Source of the DNA: an uncultured Alphaproteobacteria bacterium
GTDB taxonomy: Bacteria > Pseudomonadota > Alphaproteobacteria > Rhodobacterales > Rhodobacteraceae
NCBI GenBank assembly: GCA_902584635.1
Contig: CACIAQ010000011.1
Coordinates: 1-46,033 of the forward strand
DNA length: 46,033 nucleotides
Direction: 5' to 3'
The notes beneath the pieces are model-generated. The model worked only from the letters and a program-made list of their open reading frames with translations. It was not told the origin of the DNA and made no database searches. Position numbers and translations under genes: made by a program. Below are positions 22,776 through 31,283 of this stretch, in pieces (the first letter of the stretch is position 1; every line of letters begins with the position of its first letter).

Positions 22776-24083
22776 TTACTTTTTATCTGCAATTTGAAGT
22801 GCTTGATCTATGTCTGCAATTATATCATCTATATGTTCAATACCAACTGCCAGCCTAATATATCCAGGAGTAACACCTGCTTTAAATTGATCTTGCAGTG
22901 AGAGTTGGGAATGAGTAGTTGATGAAGGATGGATTGCTAGAGTACGTGTATCACCAATATTTGCAACATGATAAACCATCTTAAGATTATCAATAAACTC
23001 CTTACCCGCGTCGGCGCCTCCACGTAAAACCATTCCGACAATTGGGCCATAACCAGTTTTAAGATATTTATCTGCGGTTGCTTTATCTTTTCCTTCAAAA
23101 AGAGATGGATAAATGACTTGCTGTACTGCTTTGTGTTTCAAAAGATAGTTAGCCAACTTTTCTGCATTTTCTTGATGCGCTTTAAAACGTAATGGGAGTG
23201 TCTCAAGTCCTTGAATTATATTAAATGAGTTCATTGGAGATACTGCTGAACCTAGGTCCCGTAACAAAACCACTCTTGCTCTAACAGCGAAAGCGATAGG
23301 CGCACCTAACGCTTCAGGCACCAATTGTCCCCAGACAGCTCCATGATAGCTTTTATCTGGTTGGTTAAATAAGGGTTGCCTTTTAGGGTTTTCTGTCCAG
23401 TCAAAGGTCCCGCTATCAACTATAATTCCGCCGATAGAATTACCATGCCCACCTATATATTTTGTGAGTGAATGGACCACAATTGCTGCGCCATGTTCGA
23501 TTGGCCGACAGGTTAATGGAGAGACCGTATTATCTATAATTAGGGGTATGCCTAATTCCCTGCCAACATTGGCAACTTCTTCAATAGGGAAAACTTTTAA
23601 TTTAGGATTCGGAACTGTTTCTCCAAAAAAAGCTCTAGTTTTTTCATCTACAAGCTCCCCAAATGTTTCAGGTTTTTCGGGATCAGCAAAGCGAACTTCA
23701 ATTCCGAACTGCTTAAAGGTGTTTACAAATAAATTCCAAGTCCCACCATAAAGGTGAGGGGAAGAAACAATATTATCTCCTGCACTACATAAATTTTGAA
23801 TCGCTAAAGCAGTCGCTGAAGAACCTGAAGATAGAGCAAGTGCTGCAGCTCCTCCTTCTATTGAAGCAACTCTTTCTTCAAGAACCGCGTTAGTTGGGTT
23901 CATTATGCGAGTGTAGATATTGCCAAGTTCTTTTAGAGCAAACAAATTAGCTGCATGTTCTGTATTTTTAAATTGATAGCTTGTTGTTTGATATATAGGG
24001 ACGGCTACAGCGTTTGTGTTTGTGTCGCTCCTATATTGTCCACCATGTAAAACCAAAGTTTCTGCATTTGTATAGTCATTCAT
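22776..24083 (-). CDS. metY: O-acetylhomoserine sulfhydrylase (aminocarboxypropyltransferase)
   Basis: About 435 residues, the normal MetY length. Cys/Met-metabolism PLP fold: 'ETLVLHGGQYRSDTNTNAVA', 'PIYQTTSYQF', 'YTRIMNPTNAVLEERVASIE', 'ALSSGSSATALAIQNL', and the Schiff-base lysine in 'SLTKYIGGHGNSIGG'. It makes homocysteine from O-acetylhomoserine and sulfide, a direct route to methionine. Start ATG 24083 is chosen because GAGG lies 7 nt upstream; a TTG four codons earlier overlaps that site. The gene diverges from an Lrp/AsnC regulator, which probably controls it. Confidence 0.92.
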   Translation of the reverse strand: MNDYTNAETLVLHGGQYRSDTNTNAVAVPIYQTTSYQFKNTEHAANLFALKELGNIYTRIMNPTNAVLEERVASIEGGAAALALSSGSSATALAIQNLCSAGDNIVSSPHLYGGTWNLFVNTFKQFGIEVRFADPEKPETFGELVDEKTRAFFGETVPNPKLKVFPIEEVANVGRELGIPLIIDNTVSPLTCRPIEHGAAIVVHSLTKYIGGHGNSIGGIIVDSGTFDWTENPKRQPLFNQPDKSYHGAVWGQLVPEALGAPIAFAVRARVVLLRDLGSAVSPMNSFNIIQGLETLPLRFKAHQENAEKLANYLLKHKAVQQVIYPSLFEGKDKATADKYLKTGYGPIVGMVLRGGADAGKEFIDNLKMVYHVANIGDTRTLAIHPSSTTHSQLSLQDQFKAGVTPGYIRLAVGIEHIDDIIADIDQALQIADKK

Positions 24084-24219
24084 ATCGCACCTCAATAAAA
24101 TTTTGTAGACAATAGGAAAAATTTTCTTAAATATAAACAGATATTTATTAATCGTACTAAATTATTTTGAATTTCACAATTTTTTAGAAATTTTTTCTAT
24201 TTTTTGGAATAAAAAAAGA
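24084..24219. promoter_or_regulatory. Divergent control region between metY and the Lrp-type gene
   Basis: 136 bp of very AT-rich DNA with A/T tracts lies between the two divergent starts. Both promoters must be here. Lrp-family proteins favour bent AT-rich sites and usually autoregulate. No exact operator can be pointed out. Confidence 0.5.
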
Positions 24220-24672
24220 ATGGATGACATTGACAGAAAACTTCTAACCCTACTTCAAGTAAACGCAGATCTACCTTTATCCGAAATCGCAAAGAGAGTA
24301 GGTATTTCATCAACTCCCTGTTGGAATCGGATTAAAAAGCTGGAAGAGCGGGGTGTCATTAAATACAAAGTATCACTTGTTGACAAAGAAAAGGTAGGTT
24401 ACGCTGTTACGGTTTTTCTTTCTATCTCAGTAAGTAACCATAACTCAGATTGGTTTGCCGAATTCGAGAAAGTCGTTACCCGCCACAACAACATTTTAGA
24501 AGTACATCGATTGACGGGATCGAGCGCAGACTACTTATTAAAAATAATTGCAAAAAGTATCGGAGAATATGATGCCTTTCAGCAACGATTGATATCGGAG
24601 ATCCAGTTTACAGGTATGTCCTCGAGCATATCTTTAAAAGAGGTGAAAAACACTAAACAAATACCAGTATAG
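24220..24672 (+). CDS. Lrp/AsnC-family transcriptional regulator
   Basis: 150 residues. Winged helix-turn-helix 'MDDIDRKLLTLLQVNADLPL' continues with 'SEIAKRVGISSTPCWNRIKK' (residues 1-50). The RAM/AsnC ligand-binding domain follows, with the typical 'ILEVHRLTGSSADYLLKI'. It probably senses an amino acid and regulates the divergent metY, and perhaps itself. The stop lies 6 bp from the end of the convergent FAD-oxidoreductase gene. Confidence 0.9.
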   Translation: MDDIDRKLLTLLQVNADLPLSEIAKRVGISSTPCWNRIKKLEERGVIKYKVSLVDKEKVGYAVTVFLSISVSNHNSDWFAEFEKVVTRHNNILEVHRLTGSSADYLLKIIAKSIGEYDAFQQRLISEIQFTGMSSSISLKEVKNTKQIPV

Positions 24673-24678
24673 AATTTG

Positions 24679-27132
24679 CTATGAGCGCATTCTCGATCCT
24701 TCGGGATCCCAAGGACTGCTACCAAGAACTACACAGCTCTTTTCTTTTCCTACTATATGAGTTTTAAGTTCTAAGCCTGGTTCAGAAAACTCGGGTTCAA
24801 CAAAAGCCATTGCCAATGATTTGTCAACATTATGGCCATAACCTCCTGATGTTGTCATGCCAATTCGTTTATTATTTTGAGACCATATAGGTTCATACCC
24901 ATTTGCCTCCACCTCTGCATCTATAATTTCTAGGGTAATTAAAGTTTTTTCGAGTGCTTTTTCCCCATCTGATAGTTCTTTTAAAGCTGATGTCTTACCT
25001 ACAAATTCCACATTTTTGCCCCTGGATATCCATTTATTTAGCCCAGTTTCGCCTGGCGTGTAGGCTTGCATGAATTCGCAATTCCAAATGCCAAAACTTT
25101 TTTCTAGTCTTAGAGAGTTGAGAGCATAATAGCCATATTCTTGGATGCCAAGGTCTTTTCCTTTAGAAATAAGTAATTCTCGTAGAGCGTTCAATTCTAA
25201 AGCATGACAATTTATCTCGTAACCAAGTTCACCTGTAACTGATAATCGTGCGATTTTTGTTTTGATTAGTCCAATATCGATTTCATTACATGACATGAAC
25301 TTTAAGTTCTCGTTAGATACGTCAAAGTTTGTTATTCTTTCTAGCAATTTTCTAGAGTTTGGGCCTGAGATTGCGTAACCGCCAATATTATCACTTATAT
25401 CTAAAAGCGATACCTCGCCATCTGTATGAATACTCTTTATTCCACCTGGTAGGTGATCATGAAACCACCTCAAATGCCACTCTCTTAAATAATAGCTTCC
25501 CATAAGCCAAAAAACATTATTTCCCCAGTTAAAGCATGTTAGATCTCCCTTTAGTCTTCCATCATGCCCTAACATTACCGCAAGCTTGACTTTATTGTTG
25601 CTTGGTATATCCGTAGCTAAAAGTTGATTCAGCCACATTTCAGCACCTGGTCCCTTTATTTCAAATCGACTAAACCCAGACGTATCTAATATCCCAACAT
25701 TTTCTCTTACATTTAGGTGCTCGTTCTTTACAATTTCAAAAGCATTTGAACGTTTTAAACTTGGTGTTTCCTTGAAATTTATTGGTCCAAACAACAATGG
25801 TATCTCAAGCCCCCAACTGTTACCAAATATTGCCCCATTATTTTTCTGAATTTCCCACACAGCTGTTCGTTTCAGATCTCTACCTGCTGGCAACTGCTCA
25901 TTGGGGTAGCTCATAACAAACCGCCTGCTATAAAATTGACCTGTTGTTTGCTTTATGTATTCTCTATTTGAAGCAAATTCACCATATCGAGCTATATCCA
26001 TAGACCATGGATCAGCTTCGGTTTCTCCAAAGATCATCCACTCAGCTAGTGTTTTCCCAACGCCACCTCCCTGAAGAAAGCCTGCCATAACGCCACAAGC
26101 AAGCCAGTAGTTTTTTAAACCTCTTACAGGACCTACAAGGGGGTTCCCATCTGGAGAAAATGTGAATGCTCCATTTACCCAATTTTTTATTCCAACATTT
26201 TTTAAGTCTGGATACCTTTCAAAAGAGAGAGCCAATTCATTTTCTATTCTATCAAAGTCTTCATTAAATAACTCCATCCCAAAATCCCAAGGCGCTCCAT
26301 CAATAGCCCAATGCTCGTGATCAATTTCGTAAATTCCAACTAAAATACCTTTATCCCACTGTCTCATATACGTGAAACCTTCGAGATCTACAGTCATAGG
26401 AACTTCGAAATCCATTGCCTCTATGGTAGGAATAGTTTCAGTAACCAAGTAATGATGTTTCAAAGGTGAAATTGGTAAATTCAATCCTGCCATCTGTCCT
26501 ACTTGCTTTGCCCAAAGCCCACCCGCGTTCACTACATGCTCAGCAACGATCGTTCCTTTTTCGGTATTCACTTCCCAAAAACCGTCAACTCTTTGTTTTA
26601 ATTTTTTTACTTTGTTATTCTCAATAACCTGAGCTCCATGTTTTTTAGCAGCTTTAGCATATGCCCAAACGGTACCTGTTGTATCAACGTAGCCCTCTCT
26701 ATCAGCCCACAGCCCACCCAAAACTCCTTTTGTATCCATAATCGGACATTTGTTTTTTATCTCCTCTGGAGTCATAAGATAAACGTCTTCTATACCAATA
26801 GTTTGATATGTTCTATATGCCGATTGAAGCCATTCCCACCTGTCAGGAGTACTTGCAATCGTTATACCTCCAGTCATATGCAATCCAATGTCCTGGCCAC
26901 TTTCTTTTTGAATTTTTGAAAGTAAATCTAGCGTATAACCCTGCAATGCTGACATGTTTGGATCAGCATTCAGAGCATGTACACCCCCAGCAGCATGCCA
27001 ACTAGAGCCTGCAGCTAAAATCGATCTCTCTAGAACAACACAATCAGTCCAACCATTTTTCACGAGGTGGTATAGGACAGAAACACCAACAACTCCCCCA
27101 CCTATTATAACGACTTGATACCTATCTTTCAT
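24679..27132 (-). CDS. Dimethylglycine/sarcosine dehydrogenase-like protein: FAD oxidoreductase fused to a GcvT-type domain
   Basis: About 817 residues. The N-terminal DAO-type FAD domain has 'YQVVIIGGGVVGVSVLYHL' and 'AAGSSWHAAGG'; the His in the latter is where dimethylglycine dehydrogenases bind FAD covalently. The C-terminal half (from about 430) is an aminomethyltransferase (GcvT/folate-binding) domain with 'VSLLDISDNIGGYAISGPNS' and 'LSVTGELGYEI'. The family demethylates dimethylglycine or sarcosine and passes the one-carbon unit to tetrahydrofolate. ATG 27132 is chosen because GGGGGAAG precedes it; the frame is open 12 codons further up. It is the last gene of the acyl-CoA dehydrogenase/CaiD operon (66 bp gap to the CaiD-like gene), which suggests breakdown of a methylated amine. 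Confidence 0.87.
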   Translation of the reverse strand: MKDRYQVVIIGGGVVGVSVLYHLVKNGWTDCVVLERSILAAGSSWHAAGGVHALNADPNMSALQGYTLDLLSKIQKESGQDIGLHMTGGITIASTPDRWEWLQSAYRTYQTIGIEDVYLMTPEEIKNKCPIMDTKGVLGGLWADREGYVDTTGTVWAYAKAAKKHGAQVIENNKVKKLKQRVDGFWEVNTEKGTIVAEHVVNAGGLWAKQVGQMAGLNLPISPLKHHYLVTETIPTIEAMDFEVPMTVDLEGFTYMRQWDKGILVGIYEIDHEHWAIDGAPWDFGMELFNEDFDRIENELALSFERYPDLKNVGIKNWVNGAFTFSPDGNPLVGPVRGLKNYWLACGVMAGFLQGGGVGKTLAEWMIFGETEADPWSMDIARYGEFASNREYIKQTTGQFYSRRFVMSYPNEQLPAGRDLKRTAVWEIQKNNGAIFGNSWGLEIPLLFGPINFKETPSLKRSNAFEIVKNEHLNVRENVGILDTSGFSRFEIKGPGAEMWLNQLLATDIPSNNKVKLAVMLGHDGRLKGDLTCFNWGNNVFWLMGSYYLREWHLRWFHDHLPGGIKSIHTDGEVSLLDISDNIGGYAISGPNSRKLLERITNFDVSNENLKFMSCNEIDIGLIKTKIARLSVTGELGYEINCHALELNALRELLISKGKDLGIQEYGYYALNSLRLEKSFGIWNCEFMQAYTPGETGLNKWISRGKNVEFVGKTSALKELSDGEKALEKTLITLEIIDAEVEANGYEPIWSQNNKRIGMTTSGGYGHNVDKSLAMAFVEPEFSEPGLELKTHIVGKEKSCVVLGSSPWDPEGSRMRS

Positions 27133-27197
27133 ACTTCCCCCTTTCGAATAATAAATATATTTTTCCAAATCTTATTACTTAAGTTGAAACTAATAAA

Positions 27198-27989
27198 TTA
27201 TTTTCCTTTCCACTTTGGCACTCGTTTTTCGGCAAATGCTTTAGCACCTTCAATTTGATCCTCACTCGAATACAAATAATCGACAGTTTTAAATTGCCTC
27301 TTGGTTATTCTGTTTAAGGCATCTTGAAATTTTAAATCTTCTGCTTCACGCACAATTTCCTTTATAGCCGCATAAACTAGAGGTGGTCCACTTGCTAAAA
27401 TCTCAGCCAATCTCCATGCTTTTTTTCTCAACTGATCAAATCTTACTATTTCTTTTATTAATCCATACGACATTGCTTCTTGAGCATCAAACCATCTGCC
27501 TGTCAACAAAAGGTCCATAGCGACATGGTAAGGTATTCTTTTTGGAAGCTTAATAGAGGCCGCGTCAGCAACAGTTCCTGAACGGATTTCGGGTAATGCA
27601 AAGGTAGCATTTTCTGAACAGATAATTAAGTCACAAGACAAAGCTATCTCTAATCCTCCACCGCAGCAAATACCGTTTACCGCGCAAATCACTGGCTTAT
27701 TAAGGTTCCCAAGTTCTTGAAGTCCTCCAAAGCCTCCGATCCCATAATCGCCATCTACGGCATCTCCGTCAGCAGCTGCTTTTAAGTCCCAACCTGCAGT
27801 AAAAAATTTCTCTCCCTCAGCTCTTAAAATAGCTACGCGTAGCTTAGAGTTATCTCTGAATTCCATGAAGATTTCACCCATTCTTTGGCTGGTAAGCAGA
27901 TCGATGGCATTTGCCTTAGGACGGTCGAGTGTGACCTCAAGGATTGCTCCCTTGATTTTCGTTTTCAATTCATTCGTCTTTATTGCCAT
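27198..27989 (-). CDS. caiD: CaiD-like enoyl-CoA hydratase (carnitinyl-CoA dehydratase)
   Basis: 263 residues, the crotonase-family length. Compared with E. coli CaiD as I remember it, it shares 'LDRPKANAID', 'MGEIFMEFRD', 'FFTAGWDLKAAADG' and the C-terminal 'EGAKAFAEKRVPKWKGK'. The oxyanion-hole segments 'AGWDLKAA' and 'CCGGGLEIAL' and a catalytic Glu in 'FALPEIRSG' are present. CaiD hydrates crotonobetainyl-CoA to carnitinyl-CoA, or the reverse. The true substrate here is inferred from similarity and from the neighbouring dimethylglycine dehydrogenase-like gene. It is 11 bp downstream of the acyl-CoA synthetase gene in one operon. Confidence 0.8.
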   Translation of the reverse strand: MAIKTNELKTKIKGAILEVTLDRPKANAIDLLTSQRMGEIFMEFRDNSKLRVAILRAEGEKFFTAGWDLKAAADGDAVDGDYGIGGFGGLQELGNLNKPVICAVNGICCGGGLEIALSCDLIICSENATFALPEIRSGTVADAASIKLPKRIPYHVAMDLLLTGRWFDAQEAMSYGLIKEIVRFDQLRKKAWRLAEILASGPPLVYAAIKEIVREAEDLKFQDALNRITKRQFKTVDYLYSSEDQIEGAKAFAEKRVPKWKGK

Positions 27990-28000
27990 TTTCCTAACGT

Positions 28001-30133
28001 TTAATAATTTTCTCTTATAAGTGCATCAGCTGCAATAACCTGATCTGATTTTACTAAAAGAGGGTTTATTTCCAATTCAACTAATTTATCTCTTTCTTTT
28101 AAAGCATAACGTTGAAGCGTAAAGACTGCAAAAACTATCTTGTTGATGTTAACAGCTTTTTTATTTCTGTAGCCATTTAATAAAGGCCAAATTTTTAATT
28201 TTTCTAACGCTCTTGCTATCTCAGTCTTGTTACATGGCATACATAACGAAACAGAGTCTTTTCGCAATTCTGAGAGAACTCCACCCTCTGCTATAGTTAT
28301 CATAAAGCCATGTTGTGGATCTCTTATAATGCCAACTAAAAGTTCTACTAAATAATTATCTACTTGGTGCTCTATAAGAAATTTTTTTGACTTAGTTAAT
28401 CTCTTCATTTTGTTAAATTTATCAAGTAGTTCGTTTTCATTATCTATTCCAAGAACTACCCCAGAAACATCTGTCTTGTGATTAATACCCATGGCTTTTA
28501 GAGCAACAGCTTTCTTAATAGTTCTAAATTTATTTAAGAGGGAATTTTTATCAGTAATTATGAAATTTTTCGGAACATTTATACCGATTTTATTTAAAAC
28601 TCTTTTTGATTGATACTCATCTAGTATTCGAGATTTTGTATTAGGCCAGCGTTGCCATATAATTGATGGAGTCCTCTTTGCTTTCCACTGTATACTCACA
28701 TTTCGTAATGCCTTTACTGCGGAAAGACTATTTTCTAATCCAGTCAATGGAATTATTGAATGCCTTAATAAATCCTTTGCAAACTTTTCTGGCATATTCT
28801 CTTCAAGCGACGTTATGAGGCCCACTGGACATTTTGCAATTTTTTTTGCCTCTTTTAGTGCTGCAATTGCCGGATACCATGCATCTGAGGAACAACGACC
28901 TTGTTTAGGCAGATCCATAATTATAAATAAAAAATCATAGGGCTCTTCCATCATACTTTTAAACGCCATAGTCAGCTTGATTTGGTCATTCCAAACATAC
29001 GTCTGATAATCTAAAGGATTAGATAAATAAACTAAATCACCTAACGCGGACTTAAGTTTTCTTTTTTGTTTAGAGCTAAGTTTTGGAAACCTAAAATGTA
29101 ATGGTTCTGCTAAGTCAGCTATTAGGCTTGCTTCCCCACCAGAGCAAGACAGTGAGGCAATTTTATTACCACTTATCGGTTGATGAACATTTAAAATCAT
29201 TAATGTATTTAAGAAGGTTTCAAGACCATCAACAGTTGCAATAGCTAATTTGTTGAGTAGAGCTATTGCGCCTTGATAATTTCCTGCCATTGAAGCAGTA
29301 TGAGAAACAGTAGCATTTTCCGCTAACTTCGACTTGCCTACCTTTAACGCTACTATGTTTTTGTTTAAAGTTTTAGCTTCTCTTGCAAACTTTTCAAGAT
29401 CCTTTGGATTTATTATGCCCTCAATATGAAGGCCAACAGCAGTTACTCTTGAGTCTTGTAATAATTCCAAAGCTATTTGAGCTTGATTAAGCTGACCCTG
29501 ATTGCCCACTGTTATCACATAAGCAATAGGAAGGCCTCTGCATTGCATGGTCAAATTAATTGCAATATTAGAACTTTGGGTCACTATAGCAACCCCTTTA
29601 TTGACCTGTTCTCCACCATGTTGGTCAGGCCAGATAAGTGCATTGTCTAAATAATTTATGAAACCGTAACAGTTTGGACCTAAAATCGGCATCTCCCCGG
29701 CTGCTTTAACCATTCTATGTTGTAGTGTCTTACCCTGGTCTGATTTATCATCAACTGATGGTTCAGAAAACCCCGAAGCGAAACATACTACTCCTCCTGC
29801 ATCTATTTCGGATAGTTCTTCGATAATTGAAACAGTTTTTTCTCTATTAACACCGAGAAACACTGCATCTGGAGATGATGGCAGGTCAAAAGTTGTTCTA
29901 TAACACTTGACTCCAACTATAGTTTTTTTTGTGGGGTGAACAGCCCAGATCTCACCCAAAAAAAAATTTTTTTTTAATTCTTTCACAACATTTTCAGACC
30001 AACTTCCTTCATAAACAGCAATGGTTTTTGGTCTTAATAGTCTATTTAATGACCTAACCAATTTTATCCGCCCAAGGGTCTCAAAAGTTCCCGACTGATT
30101 ATATGTCTTTGGATTTCCGATGTTCCGTCCCAA
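28001..30133 (-). CDS. NDP-forming acyl-CoA synthetase (acetate--CoA ligase ADP-forming family)
   Basis: About 685-710 residues. Domain order is that of fused ACD proteins: CoA-binding Rossmann domain (about 25-150), succinyl-CoA-ligase-like domains with the phospho-histidine His278 in 'VSHTASMAGN', then a C-terminal ATP-grasp domain (about 490-700) with 'VALKAMGINHKTDVSGVVLG'. It makes an acyl-CoA from acid, CoA and a nucleoside triphosphate, or runs in reverse. The frame overlaps the upstream acyl-CoA dehydrogenase gene by 70 bp. A TTG at 30061, right after that gene's stop, is an attractive start that would remove the overlap. In this operon it may supply the CoA-activation step that CaiC or CaiB would otherwise provide. 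Confidence 0.85.
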   Translation of the reverse strand: MGRNIGNPKTYNQSGTFETLGRIKLVRSLNRLLRPKTIAVYEGSWSENVVKELKKNFFLGEIWAVHPTKKTIVGVKCYRTTFDLPSSPDAVFLGVNREKTVSIIEELSEIDAGGVVCFASGFSEPSVDDKSDQGKTLQHRMVKAAGEMPILGPNCYGFINYLDNALIWPDQHGGEQVNKGVAIVTQSSNIAINLTMQCRGLPIAYVITVGNQGQLNQAQIALELLQDSRVTAVGLHIEGIINPKDLEKFAREAKTLNKNIVALKVGKSKLAENATVSHTASMAGNYQGAIALLNKLAIATVDGLETFLNTLMILNVHQPISGNKIASLSCSGGEASLIADLAEPLHFRFPKLSSKQKRKLKSALGDLVYLSNPLDYQTYVWNDQIKLTMAFKSMMEEPYDFLFIIMDLPKQGRCSSDAWYPAIAALKEAKKIAKCPVGLITSLEENMPEKFAKDLLRHSIIPLTGLENSLSAVKALRNVSIQWKAKRTPSIIWQRWPNTKSRILDEYQSKRVLNKIGINVPKNFIITDKNSLLNKFRTIKKAVALKAMGINHKTDVSGVVLGIDNENELLDKFNKMKRLTKSKKFLIEHQVDNYLVELLVGIIRDPQHGFMITIAEGGVLSELRKDSVSLCMPCNKTEIARALEKLKIWPLLNGYRNKKAVNINKIVFAVFTLQRYALKERDKLVELEINPLLVKSDQVIAADALIRENY

Positions 30134-31224
30134 ATTCTTTCAATTCTTGCATCTCTCCAAAAACGCTCAAAAGGAAGGTCATCCATCAATCCCATCCCAC
30201 CATGTAGCTGAATACAGGTATCTGTCACTCTAGCCAGCATTTCAGTTGCATATAGCTTTGCTGATGCAATCTCTCTATTTGCTGGAATTTTATTATCCAA
30301 TTTTGATGCAGCGGATAGTGTAAGAAGGTCGGCGGCATCGATTTCAGTAATCATATCTGCGAGCTGGAAACTTACACCTTGGAACTGACTTATTTTTTTT
30401 CCAAACTGCTTTCTCTCAGTGGTAAAGGGAAGTGTCAATTCAAAAGCCCTTCTTGCTCTACCTACTGATGTCGCGGCAACAGTTAATCGTGTCGCGTAGA
30501 GCCAGTCGTTAGCAATATCAAAACCTCGGTGTACTTCACCCAATATTTGATCATCGGAAAGTCGACAATCTTCAAATCTTAAAGTGCAATTCTTGTATCC
30601 TCTGTGCGATACAGAGTTATATCCGCTACAAATTTCAAATCCTGGCGCACCTCTATCCACTAGAAAACAGGAGATTTTTTTCTTTTTACCTTTTTCTGTT
30701 TCCTCTTCCCCAGTTGCAATAAAAACAATAACAAAGTCAGCTATGTCGGCATGACTTATAAAGTGTTTAGTTCCATTGACAATCCAGTCACCACCCTTTC
30801 TTTGACCGGTACATTCCATCCCTCTAACATCAGATCCGGCTCCTGGCTCAGTCATTGCTAGTGCATCAAATTTTTCACCTCTGATTGCAGGGAACAGGTA
30901 CTTATCCTTTTGTAGATCATTGCAAGCCATAAGGATACCAGATGGCCTACCAAAAAAAATTGTCAAAGCATTTGAACCTCTACCTAGTTCTCTTTCTAAA
31001 AGAGTGAACTCTAAATGATTCATTCCACCTCCCCCGAATTCTTCTGGGAAGTTAGCAGCAAAAAAGCCTATTTCTTTACATTTTTTAGCAATTTCTGCTC
31101 CTAATTCTCTTGGAACTTCCCCAGTTTTTTCAACAATTCTTTCGTGAGGATAAATCTCTTTTTCCAGAAAATGTCTGGTTGTATCAACTATTATAGATTG
31201 TTCTTCGGTTAATTCGAAATTCAA
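30064..31224 (-). CDS. Acyl-CoA dehydrogenase
   Basis: 386 residues, complete. FAD and substrate motifs: 'AMTEPGAGSDVRGMEC', 'GTKHFISHADIADFVIV', 'QLHGGMGLMDDLPFERFWRD' and 'RIWDGTSEIQRHIISRELL'. In the last motif Asp replaces the Glu of 'YEGTSEIQ' that is the catalytic base in medium-chain enzymes; this variant recurs in one bacterial subfamily. It introduces a double bond next to a CoA thioester. As first gene of the operon with a CaiD-like hydratase it could act like CaiA or a gamma-butyrobetainyl-CoA dehydrogenase, but that is inference. It diverges from the amidase gene; the promoters lie in 31225-31283. Confidence 0.88.
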   Translation of the reverse strand: MNFELTEEQSIIVDTTRHFLEKEIYPHERIVEKTGEVPRELGAEIAKKCKEIGFFAANFPEEFGGGGMNHLEFTLLERELGRGSNALTIFFGRPSGILMACNDLQKDKYLFPAIRGEKFDALAMTEPGAGSDVRGMECTGQRKGGDWIVNGTKHFISHADIADFVIVFIATGEEETEKGKKKKISCFLVDRGAPGFEICSGYNSVSHRGYKNCTLRFEDCRLSDDQILGEVHRGFDIANDWLYATRLTVAATSVGRARRAFELTLPFTTERKQFGKKISQFQGVSFQLADMITEIDAADLLTLSAASKLDNKIPANREIASAKLYATEMLARVTDTCIQLHGGMGLMDDLPFERFWRDARIERIWDGTSEIQRHIISRELLRPLGG

Positions 31225-31283
31225 AGCTCTTCTGATCCTAAGGCTTGTAAAAACATATAATTAGTTTAATCCTAATCCTAAAT

